DNA of 6,342 nt, taken from contig CAJMRP010000110.1 of the NCBI GenBank assembly GCA_905215765.1, positions 1-6,342 on the forward strand, read 5' to 3'. Each line of letters begins with the position of its first letter. The stretch's first letter is position 1. This stretch comes from an uncultured bacterium. GTDB taxonomy: Bacteria > Actinomycetota > Coriobacteriia > Coriobacteriales > Coriobacteriaceae. Position numbers and translations under genes: made by a program. A model generated the notes under the pieces. It worked only from the letters and a program-made list of their open reading frames with translations. It was not told the DNA's origin and did not search any database. Below are positions 1 through 5,545 of the stretch, piece by piece.

Positions 1-1657
1 CCATCAGACGCACGTTGCCGGCGGCGATGACATTCTGCCCCTCGCGTGCCGTAACGCCTCGCCCGGGCACGGCGGCAAAGTCCTCGACCATGCGTGCGAC
101 GATTCCGCGCGCCTCGCACTCGGCCATAATCGCCTCGGCCAGCGGGTGCTCGCTTGAGCGCTCCAGCGCAGCGGCCAGCTTGGGCAGCGCCTTTTTGCTC
201 AGGGCGGGCGATCCGCCGGCACGCGTGGCTACCACGATATCGGTCACGGCAGGCTTGCCGCGAGTGACCGTTCCCGTCTTATCGAGCACCACGGTGCCCA
301 CGCTGCGCAGATTCTCCAGCGCCTCGGCGCTCTTGAACAGAATGCCCATCTCGGCGCCCTTGCCGGTGCCGACCATAATGGCGACGGGCGTGGCCAGACC
401 CAATGCGCACGGACAGCTGATCACCAGCACGGCCACGGCGGAGGTGAGCGCCTCGTTTATGCTGCCGGTCAGTGCCATCCACGCCGCAAAGGTCACAGCC
501 GAGATCACGAACACCACGGGCACGAACACGCCGGCGACTTTGTCGGCCATGCGGGCGATAGGCGCCTTGGTGGCGTTGGCGTCCTCGACGAGCTGGATAA
601 TCTTGGCGAGCGACGTGTCGGCGCCCACGCGTGTGGCACGGAAGGTAAACGAGCCGGTGCGGTTGACAGTGGCGGCGTTGACGGTGTCGCCGGCGGTCTT
701 TTCCACGGGGATGGACTCGCCGGTGAGCGCGCTCTCGTCCACGGCCGAGCTGCCCTCGAGCACCACGCCATCGACAGGGATGGACTCTCCGGGGTGCACG
801 CGCAGGACCTGGCCGGGAAGGATACTGTCGACGTCGACGGTGGTTTCGGTGCCGTCGTCGGCAACGACGGTCGCGGTCTTGGGTGCCAAGTCGATGAGTG
901 CCTCGATGGCGCCGCCGGTTTTTGACTTGCTGCGCGTCTCGAGGTATTTGCCAACGGTAACGAGCGACAGGATCGTGCCCGCACTCTCAAAATACAGATT
1001 GTCCATGCTCGTCATCATGGCCTCGTGGACCTGACCCGCGGCTAATTGGTCGGCCATGATGAACATGGCGTAGAGCGACCAGGCGATGGAGGCGGTGGCG
1101 CCCACGGCAATAAGGGCGTCCATGGTGGGTGCGCCGTGCGCGAGCGATTTAAACCCGTTGATAAAGTACGCGTCGTTGACATAGACGATGGGGATGAGCA
1201 AGACGAGCTCGGTGAGGGCGAGCGTCATGCTGTGGGTATGGTCCGTGAAGATGCCGGGCAGCGGCCAGCCGAGCATGTGCCCCATGCCTATGTAGAACAG
1301 TGGGATGAGGAATACGATCGAGATGATGAGGCGGGTGCGCATGGCAGAGGCGGCGGCCTCCAACTTTTTGGTCGGCGACTCCATATGGGTGACGCCAGAC
1401 CTGGCCTGCGAGCTGCCGCTTGAGCCGGCGGCACCGGTGCCCGCATCGACGGGCGAGGCCGAGTAGCCCGCGCGGTCGACAGCGGTGCAGATGTCGTCGG
1501 GGGAGACCTGCGCAGGGTCGTAGTCCACCAGCATAGAGCCGGCGAGCAGATTGACCGCGACGCTTTGGACGCCGTTGAGCTTGCTCACGGCACGGTCCAC
1601 GTGCGCTTGGCACGCGGCGCACGTCATACCGCCCACGTCAAACTTATCCTGAGCCAT
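1..1657 (-). CDS. copA: Copper-translocating P1B-type ATPase (CopA), N-terminal part
   Basis: This gene encodes a membrane pump that uses ATP to export Cu(I) from the cytoplasm. The visible 552 residues begin with one heavy-metal-associated domain (about residues 1-66) whose GMTCAAC motif supplies Cys13 and Cys16. A Gly/Ser-rich linker (about 70-95) follows, then six hydrophobic segments. The metal-site CPC motif is at 415-417 (SCPCALG), the actuator TGES at 312-315, the phosphorylation motif DKTGT at 459-463, the SEHP motif at 502-505 and the nucleotide-binding GRG at 532-534. All are intact, so the pump looks functional. The rest of the ATP-binding domain and the last two helices lie beyond the left edge; the family is usually about 750-830 residues. 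The start is an ATG with AGGAG five bases upstream. The upstream palindrome suggests copper-responsive control. CPC with a GMTCAAC domain favours Cu(I) over Zn or Cd. Confidence 0.96.
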   Translation of the reverse strand, partial: MAQDKFDVGGMTCAACQAHVDRAVSKLNGVQSVAVNLLAGSMLVDYDPAQVSPDDICTAVDRAGYSASPVDAGTGAAGSSGSSQARSGVTHMESPTKKLEAAASAMRTRLIISIVFLIPLFYIGMGHMLGWPLPGIFTDHTHSMTLALTELVLLIPIVYVNDAYFINGFKSLAHGAPTMDALIAVGATASIAWSLYAMFIMADQLAAGQVHEAMMTSMDNLYFESAGTILSLVTVGKYLETRSKSKTGGAIEALIDLAPKTATVVADDGTETTVDVDSILPGQVLRVHPGESIPVDGVVLEGSSAVDESALTGESIPVEKTAGDTVNAATVNRTGSFTFRATRVGADTSLAKIIQLVEDANATKAPIARMADKVAGVFVPVVFVISAVTFAAWMALTGSINEALTSAVAVLVISCPCALGLATPVAIMVGTGKGAEMGILFKSAEALENLRSVGTVVLDKTGTVTRGKPAVTDIVVATRAGGSPALSKKALPKLAAALERSSEHPLAEAIMAECEARGIVARMVEDFAAVPGRGVTAREGQNVIAAGNVRLM

Positions 1658-1704
1658 GGCTTCTCCTTTCTGTAGTTCGGTGTTGGAATTGTTAACCCGC
1701 CGAT

Positions 1705-1735
1705 ACTATACACCCATACCCCCTGGGGGTGTCCA
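1705..1735 (-). promoter_or_regulatory. Probable copA promoter
   Basis: On the minus strand a TGGACA box (1735-1730) and a TATAGT box (1710-1705) resemble sigma-70-type -35 and -10 elements, matching at five of six and about five of six positions. The spacer is 19 bp, longer than the usual 17, and holds the C5-T-G5 palindrome. Transcription would start near 1698, leaving a leader of about 40 nt before the copA ATG. The long spacer with an internal operator is also the layout used by MerR-family activators such as CueR. Confidence 0.6.
1716..1732. promoter_or_regulatory. Candidate CsoR (copper-sensing repressor) operator
   Basis: ATACCCCCTGGGGGTGT contains a perfect 13-bp palindrome (ACCCCC-T-GGGGGT, 1718-1730). 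CsoR-family repressors bind G/C-tract pseudo-palindromes of this TACCC...GGGTA type and release DNA on binding Cu(I). The site sits between the -35 and -10 boxes of the copA promoter, where a bound protein would block RNA polymerase. No csoR gene is visible in the window. A CueR-like activator is the alternative, since its sites also lie in 19-bp spacers, but the uninterrupted C5/G5 tracts fit CsoR better. Confidence 0.65.
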
Positions 1736-1761
1736 GTACAGAAAGAAATGTATGACATTTC

Positions 1762-1824
1762 GCTACAGATGAGGATAGTTGGTTGGCCGATGGACCGTCC
1801 CAACCAATCATCTCAATCTGTAAC
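1762..1824. repeat. Imperfect long inverted repeat at the edge of array 1
   Basis: A core of TTGGTTGG (1779-1786) pairs perfectly with CCAACCAA (1800-1807). The flanks keep partial pairing out to CTACAGAT (1763-1770) against the first array half-site (1811-1824). The left arm looks like a degenerate copy of the half-site GTTACAGATYRAGA, but it is about 10 bp off the 80-bp register. It may be a decayed unit of the neighbouring array. A small separate dyad, GAAATG (1745-1750) with CATTTC (1756-1761), lies next to it. Confidence 0.5.
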
Positions 1825-1850
1825 GTCTGGACCGGTTTTTGAACCATAGC

Positions 1851-1904
1851 TGTTACAGATCAAGACATAGAAATCGGCCGAAAACTAACGTCTCGATCTG
1901 TAAC
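1851..1904 (+). repeat. 54-bp direct repeat, copy 1
   Basis: This segment runs from the right half-site of unit 1 through the linker to the left half-site of unit 2. It matches 2011-2064 at 53 of 54 positions; the only difference is G1890 against A2050. The copies are 160 bp apart, two array periods, which points to recent duplication within the array. Confidence 0.95.
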
Positions 1905-2010
1905 AACTAGACCCCGTTTTACCGAGTATTTGTTACAGATCAAGACAAACAGCTGGCAGGAAACTCAATGTCTCAATCTGTAACATCTAGCAGGGAAAAT
2001 GACCTCTAAC

Positions 2011-2064
2011 TGTTACAGATCAAGACATAGAAATCGGCCGAAAACTAACATCTCGATCTGTAAC
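2011..2064 (+). repeat. 54-bp direct repeat, copy 2
   Basis: This is the second copy of the segment at 1851-1904, with one mismatch. It joins the right half-site of unit 3 to the left half-site of unit 4, and its linker (ATAGAAATCGGCCG and following bases) is unlike the linker between units 2 and 3. Confidence 0.95.
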
Positions 2065-2108
2065 ATTTTGACCGGTTTTTGGGTTCTAACTGTTACAGAT
2101 TGAGACAA

Positions 2109-2136
2109 TTGCCGGGGAGGGGTCCCGTCACGGCAA
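2109..2136 (-). terminator. Candidate terminator downstream of the kinase gene
   Basis: Twelve bases past the kinase stop codon, TTGCCG (2109-2114) pairs with CGGCAA (2131-2136). An inner stem GGGA (2115-2118) with TCCC (2123-2126) has a four-base loop, and a four-base bulge separates the two stems. On the minus strand the hairpin is followed only by TTGTCTC, a poor U-tract, so it may be a weak terminator or only a 3'-end stabilising structure. It abuts array 1. Confidence 0.4.
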
Positions 2137-2148
2137 GACGCCCGCTCT

Positions 2149-4233
2149 CTAGATACAGAATCCGGGGATCACGCAGGTTCGTTTGTTTGGCTTGTCCGCA
2201 GGCGTTGCGTACGTAAAGGCGTCGCCGTCGTGGCCCACACGGTTTATGTAGAGCGTGCCTTCGGTCTCCGATGAGTCGGGGCTCACCGTGCGCTCCCACC
2301 AGCAGGTGTCCTTGCCCTTCCACTGACGGACCATCGCCTCGTTCGTGGAATACGGGCTCACCTTGAGCTCGCGGAAGAGTTGGTACTCCTTGCCCTCGCT
2401 GTTGTAGATGTCTGCCAGGTAGTGATAGTCCTTGGCAAACGAATCGGGCGGTTGCGTACCGCACAGCTCGACCATGGCGGGCAGCCAAAGGGTTGCGGGC
2501 AACTCGCTCAGACACGATGCACTGTTGGCTGCGCCCACATTGTTCGAGACCTTCTTGACCCCTTTAATGAGTGCGCGCAACTCGTTGGGCAGCAGCTTAA
2601 GGCCGTCGCCGTCGAGCCATTCTCGCAGCTCGCAATCTGCCCAGCCGGCGCTCGGCGGTTCAGCCGCAGCGTTGCGCTCGGCAATACCTGCGTCGAACAT
2701 AAACGTCAGCCCGGCCTTGCCCGTCCCGTCCAGAAGCTCATCGTGACGGATGCCCACAAGCTGCGCGCCGACCTCCAACCCGTTGGTGAGTTTCACGCGC
2801 TTGGTACACGGATAGGGGATATGCCCATCGGCATCGAGCAGGTGGTAGCGCTTGGCAATCTCGCGTGCCTCGCTACGGGTCTCGGCGGCCTTAATCTTGA
2901 GCGAAATCTCCTGCAGCTGATCCCAGGTGTAGTCGTCAAGAGAGCTGCGGATGCCATCGAGGTAGTCGGGGATGCCAAAGCCATGGGTTGCCGCCCCAAT
3001 GACGCTGAGCCCCGCAACGGCTGCAACGACGCCACCGATAATAAAGCGGCGGCGGGTCATGGCATCGTGTCGGGCCTGCTCCAGAATCTCTCGCGCGCGC
3101 TCGCCGGCGACGTCGACCTTAAGGTGCGTACCGGAGTCGATGTCGATTGCGGCGTCACTGCCTGCGCCCTCGCGGCCCTCGGATTCGGCGTCGGTGAGGT
3201 ATGTCGAGAGCACCTCGAGCATCTGCTGCTCGGTAGGGCGATCGCACTGCTCGACTGAGAGACCCTTCATGATGATTTGGGCGAGCGCTTCATCGCCCTC
3301 GCAGCGCGGCTCGAGCGGTGTCGGCTTGGTCTTGGTCTTTACGAGATAGAACGAGCCGGTTGCAGCGGCGTCCGTCGACTCAAAGTCAAACGGTTTGCGA
3401 CCGCTGTAGAGCTGGTACAGAATGCTCGAAAGCGCGTAGACATCGATTGCCGGCGAACGGCGAAGGGCCGCGATGCCTTCGATATCCTGCGTGAGCATCT
3501 CGGGCGCGGCGTATGCGGGCGTGGCAAAACGCCAGATGTCGGCGCGCCGGGTGATCGTGTCGTCGCCGAGAGCCATGGTCGCGGAGCCCATGTCGATGAG
3601 GCAGGGGTCAAAGGAGCAATCGGCAATCTGCTGCTCGAGCGTTCGGCTGGTGGTGCGGAACATGATATTGGCAGGCGACAGGTCGCGATGGACGACCGGA
3701 TTCACGAGCCCCTGGGTTATCAGGAGTGCGCGAAGCACGGCGTTTCCAACGGCGGCGACCATCTGGGTGGTCAGCCCGCCCGAGGCGTCGTGCGGAAGCA
3801 GGGGCAGCGCCTGCTTGAGCGAGATGCCCTCGACCCACTCCATGAGGATGAGCGGGTCATCCTCGCACGAGCCGTAGCCATAGACGCGCGGAAATCCGCG
3901 CAGGTGCGAGACGGTACACAGATGGCGGTACTCCTCGAGCAGCGCAGCGGTGTTGGCCAGGTGCGCGGCCGATTGCTCGGCGGAGCGGTCGGGGGCTTGG
4001 CCGGAAAGGATAGCGTTGTCCTTGAGTAGCTTGACGGCAAAGACCTCGCCGCTCGTGTTGGTCGCGCGCAGCACGTGCCCGATGTTGCCGTTGTTGCGGT
4101 GGGCCGTCTGGAGAATAAGCGTCATAAACCGACGTTTGGCGTCGTCCTCGGCGCTGGGGTCGACCGCCACGGCGGTATCGAACGTATCGAGACGGATGAG
4201 TTTGTCGCCATAGGCGCTATCGGTAGTATCCAT
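2149..4233 (-). CDS. Membrane serine/threonine protein kinase with C-terminal DUF6273-type domain
   Basis: This 694-residue protein has a Hanks-type kinase domain at about 44-345. Visible elements are a degenerate Gly-rich loop (NGNIGHV, 48-54), catalytic-pair Lys68 (FAVKLL), the catalytic loop HRDLSPAN (182-189, with Asp184 and Asn189), a metal-binding DMG in place of DFG (214-216), APE (243-245), Asp264 and Arg332. Catalytic residues are present, so it is probably active. A charged linker leads to TRRRFII (393-399) and one membrane segment (about 398-416). The C-terminal half (about 480-694) carries DUF6273-like signatures: GWADCELREWL, LWLPAMVELCG, WWERTVSP and the ending CVIPGFCI. That domain is probably outside the membrane and may sense a ligand; its function is unknown. 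The ATG at 4233 is chosen because AAAGGA lies just upstream. A GTG at 4320 would extend the frame by 29 residues but lies upstream of the promoter. The FHA gene upstream is the likely partner or substrate. Confidence 0.92.
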   Translation of the reverse strand: MDTTDSAYGDKLIRLDTFDTAVAVDPSAEDDAKRRFMTLILQTAHRNNGNIGHVLRATNTSGEVFAVKLLKDNAILSGQAPDRSAEQSAAHLANTAALLEEYRHLCTVSHLRGFPRVYGYGSCEDDPLILMEWVEGISLKQALPLLPHDASGGLTTQMVAAVGNAVLRALLITQGLVNPVVHRDLSPANIMFRTTSRTLEQQIADCSFDPCLIDMGSATMALGDDTITRRADIWRFATPAYAAPEMLTQDIEGIAALRRSPAIDVYALSSILYQLYSGRKPFDFESTDAAATGSFYLVKTKTKPTPLEPRCEGDEALAQIIMKGLSVEQCDRPTEQQMLEVLSTYLTDAESEGREGAGSDAAIDIDSGTHLKVDVAGERAREILEQARHDAMTRRRFIIGGVVAAVAGLSVIGAATHGFGIPDYLDGIRSSLDDYTWDQLQEISLKIKAAETRSEAREIAKRYHLLDADGHIPYPCTKRVKLTNGLEVGAQLVGIRHDELLDGTGKAGLTFMFDAGIAERNAAAEPPSAGWADCELREWLDGDGLKLLPNELRALIKGVKKVSNNVGAANSASCLSELPATLWLPAMVELCGTQPPDSFAKDYHYLADIYNSEGKEYQLFRELKVSPYSTNEAMVRQWKGKDTCWWERTVSPDSSETEGTLYINRVGHDGDAFTYATPADKPNKRTCVIPGFCI

Positions 4234-4265
4234 GGCGTTCCTTTGTCTGGCATGGGTTGCCGCAC

Positions 4266-4326
4266 GTATACGTGAGCAGTGCGGATATCGGTAAAGTACC
4301 ATTATAGCCGCACTGCCCACGTATAC
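4266..4326. promoter_or_regulatory. 19-bp inverted repeat bracketing the kinase promoter
   Basis: The arm GTATACGTGAGCAGTGCGG (4266-4284) is matched by its reverse complement at 4308-4326 with a single mismatch. The 23-bp centre contains the kinase -10 box. Arm centres are 42 bp apart, about four DNA turns. The right arm covers the spacer and -35 area and the left arm lies about 10-29 bases past the expected transcription start. An RNA from this promoter would contain only one arm, so a DNA-binding regulator fits better than an RNA hairpin. The left arm also contains the 12-bp palindrome CACGTATACGTG (4263-4274). Confidence 0.75.
4301..4306 (-). promoter_or_regulatory. Kinase gene promoter, -10 box
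   Basis: On the minus strand the box reads TATAAT, a perfect -10 consensus, within GGCTATAATGGT. The expected start near 4294 gives a leader of about 60 nt. No good -35 hexamer is visible at 16-18 bp, so an activator may be needed. The FHA gene's candidate -10 has a similar context (GGCCTATAATGTT), which hints at shared control. Confidence 0.6.
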
Positions 4327-4364
4327 CGCTGAGCATTGTCGTTTACGACGCAGAAGGTAGAAGA

Positions 4365-4391
4365 CGAAAGACGGACGGCGACCGTCTTTCG
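4365..4391 (-). terminator. Hairpin terminator of the FHA gene
   Basis: CGAAAGACGG (4365-4374) and CCGTCTTTCG (4382-4391) form a perfect 10-bp stem with a 7-nt loop, starting 13 bases past the FHA stop codon. On the minus strand the stem ends in CTTTCG and is followed by TCTTCT, a modest pyrimidine tract. It would separate FHA transcription at least partly from the kinase gene. A second stem, GGACGGC (4373-4379) with GCCGTCC (4395-4401), overlaps it and cannot form at the same time. Confidence 0.65.
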
Positions 4392-4404
4392 ATTGCCGTC
4401 CGCG

Positions 4405-5367
4405 CTAGTCCACAATGACAAGGAATGTCGTGTAGAGACCCAGATGGAGCCTGTCGCTGTTTTCGATTTCCACTGGGGGATAGATCTTGCCGGGCTCGCG
4501 TTGGTCGCGCGGCGGCTCAATCACAATATCGCCGTCGCCCGCGCCCGATTCGAGCACTGTGCCGTTGGTCGACCCAAGGCCCTGGGCGTACCAGTGCTCA
4601 CCCTCAAGCCAAATGCGAAGATGCTCGCGCGATGCGTCGGCGCCCACATCGGTGATGCTGGGCGAGGTTTTGGGCAAAGAACCAATTACGGTGCCGCGCG
4701 GATCGCGTGTGAGGGGATGGATTTGCATGTCGGCGCGGTTGTCGGCATGGGTTCTGAGCAGACCGAGGTTGGGGGCGACGGTGCGCGGCTGCTCCAGGCT
4801 GCTCATAAAGCCACGTCCGACGGTAGTTTCGGTGGTGCCAAAGTGCCCGCCCGTCTTGCTGTCGCAAAAGCGCTCGACGGTGGCCACGCCCTGAACGGGA
4901 TCGGCGAGCGCCCCCGTTGCCACAAAGAGCATAAGGTAAAGCGTGCTTTTCTCGCGCACGGCATTGCCGTCAAAGTTGTCGATGCGATTGAGGGCATTTG
5001 CATATAGGCGGCTGTCCAGCTTGTAGCTGGCGAGAGCCGACATCATTTCGTTGGCAGCCGGACCGCGATAGTGCTCGGCGATTGCCCGATAGGCGGACTC
5101 GCCGCCGCCGAGCTTGCTGCAGATTGCCGCGGAAAGGTTGAGCGTGGTGACGGTAAAGTCGCTGTAGATGGAGGGCGCGCACTGGTCAGGCTTGCGATGG
5201 ACGATGTAACGGGTGAGATACGAGCGGTTGGAAGAGCATTTCTCGAGCAGGGTACTGCCGAGATAAGAGTTTCCATTGATGAGCATTCGGGCGATCTCGA
5301 GATGTTTAAGACCGCCGAACGAGCGAATATCGTTATAGAGGACCGAGCAAGGCGTCTCTGCTGCCAC
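4405..5367 (-). CDS. FHA-domain protein, probable partner of the adjacent kinase
   Basis: This 320-residue protein has no signal peptide or membrane segment and should be cytoplasmic. The first 170 residues are not recognised and appear largely helical. A forkhead-associated domain, which binds phosphothreonine peptides, occupies about 222-318. Its core includes SREH (246-249), GSTNGT (265-270) and the closing strand LHLGLYTTFLVIV. The Arg of the usual GR turn is Ser230 here (VIGS). Before the domain, ETTVGRGF (180-187) resembles the ETTSVFR segment of mycobacterial GarA, which is phosphorylated on threonine and then binds its own FHA domain. The start is a GTG at 5367 with AAAGGAGG five bases upstream. 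A TTG at 5397 in frame would add ten residues but would place this strong ribosome binding site inside the gene. The kinase gene follows 171 bp downstream on the same strand. Confidence 0.88.
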   Translation of the reverse strand: MAAETPCSVLYNDIRSFGGLKHLEIARMLINGNSYLGSTLLEKCSSNRSYLTRYIVHRKPDQCAPSIYSDFTVTTLNLSAAICSKLGGGESAYRAIAEHYRGPAANEMMSALASYKLDSRLYANALNRIDNFDGNAVREKSTLYLMLFVATGALADPVQGVATVERFCDSKTGGHFGTTETTVGRGFMSSLEQPRTVAPNLGLLRTHADNRADMQIHPLTRDPRGTVIGSLPKTSPSITDVGADASREHLRIWLEGEHWYAQGLGSTNGTVLESGAGDGDIVIEPPRDQREPGKIYPPVEIENSDRLHLGLYTTFLVIVD

Positions 5368-5474
5368 GGATACCTCCTTTGATTGCTTCCTAGCCAATAT
5401 GGCGATAGGAATTAATGGCCCCCGGTGGGCGACGTATTAAATGGCTGCGCAATATATAGCGTAACCAAAGCAAC

Positions 5475-5480
5475 ATTATA
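5475..5480 (-). promoter_or_regulatory. Candidate FHA gene promoter, -10 box
   Basis: The minus strand reads TATAAT in the context GGCCTATAATGTT, about 108 bases before the GTG start. No convincing -35 hexamer lies at 16-18 bp. The match to the kinase -10 context (GGCTATAATGGT) supports a real promoter. A TATATA run at 5453-5458 is another possibility closer to the gene. Confidence 0.45.
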
Positions 5481-5545
5481 GGCCACATGTTCGAAATTGC
5501 AGGAAGACTGAGAGATTTGGTTTGGACTGGACGGAAATCCCCCTC

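Larger units (their letters stand above)
1809..2107. repeat. Repeat array 1: four 59-bp inverted-repeat units on an 80-bp period
   Basis: The four units are 1809-1867, 1889-1947, 1969-2027 and 2049-2107. Each starts with a left half-site of form TCTCRATCTGTAAC (14-mers at 1811, 1891, 1971, 2051) and ends with the inverted half-site GTTACAGATYRAGA (14-mers at 1852, 1932, 2012, 2092). Left sites recur every 80 bp exactly, as do right sites. The offset within a unit is always 41 bp, with a 27-bp interior, and 21-bp linkers separate the units. Interiors differ in sequence but often hold a T-rich or A-rich centre and short flanking dyads. No open reading frame of interest crosses the array. It lies between the 3' end of the kinase gene and the copA promoter. 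It could be a MITE-like or REPIN-like element, a chain of protein-binding sites, or a set of RNA hairpins. Confidence 0.93.

Noticed and set aside
15..1034. Long plus-strand open frame of 339 codons
   Set aside because: It is antisense to copA, whose minus-strand frame contains every P1B-ATPase motif. The plus-strand translation is Ser/Ala/Thr-rich low-complexity sequence typical of a GC-rich shadow frame.
1809..2107. CRISPR array
   Set aside because: The repeats alternate in orientation, the half-sites are only about 16 bp, some linkers repeat almost identically instead of being unique spacers, and no cas genes are visible.
3058..3060. Internal start at Met392 giving a separate Tat-exported DUF6273 protein
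   Set aside because: The only GGAG upstream is about 18 bases away and the kinase frame is continuous across it, so one fused protein is more likely.
2380..3258. Plus-strand open frame of 292 codons
   Set aside because: It lies wholly inside the kinase gene on the other strand, has no recognisable domain, and the kinase frame has clear catalytic and DUF6273-like motifs.
3277..4029. Plus-strand open frame of 250 codons
   Set aside because: It is antisense to the kinase catalytic domain and matches no family that I recognise.
4234..4320. Upstream start for the kinase at 4320
   Set aside because: It would be a GTG without a ribosome binding site, located upstream of the -10 box. The ATG at 4233 has AAAGGA in front.
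4336..5007. Plus-strand open frame of 223 codons
   Set aside because: It crosses the FHA terminator and the antisense of the FHA domain, with no recognisable product.
5368..5397. TTG start at 5397 for the FHA protein
   Set aside because: The frame between 5397 and 5367 contains a near-perfect ribosome binding site (AAAGGAGG) placed five bases before a GTG, which is the better start.
5411..5445. Short direct repeat ATTAATGGC / ATTAAATGGC near the FHA gene
   Set aside because: The copies are short, imperfect and AT-rich, with no link to a promoter element, and could easily occur by chance.
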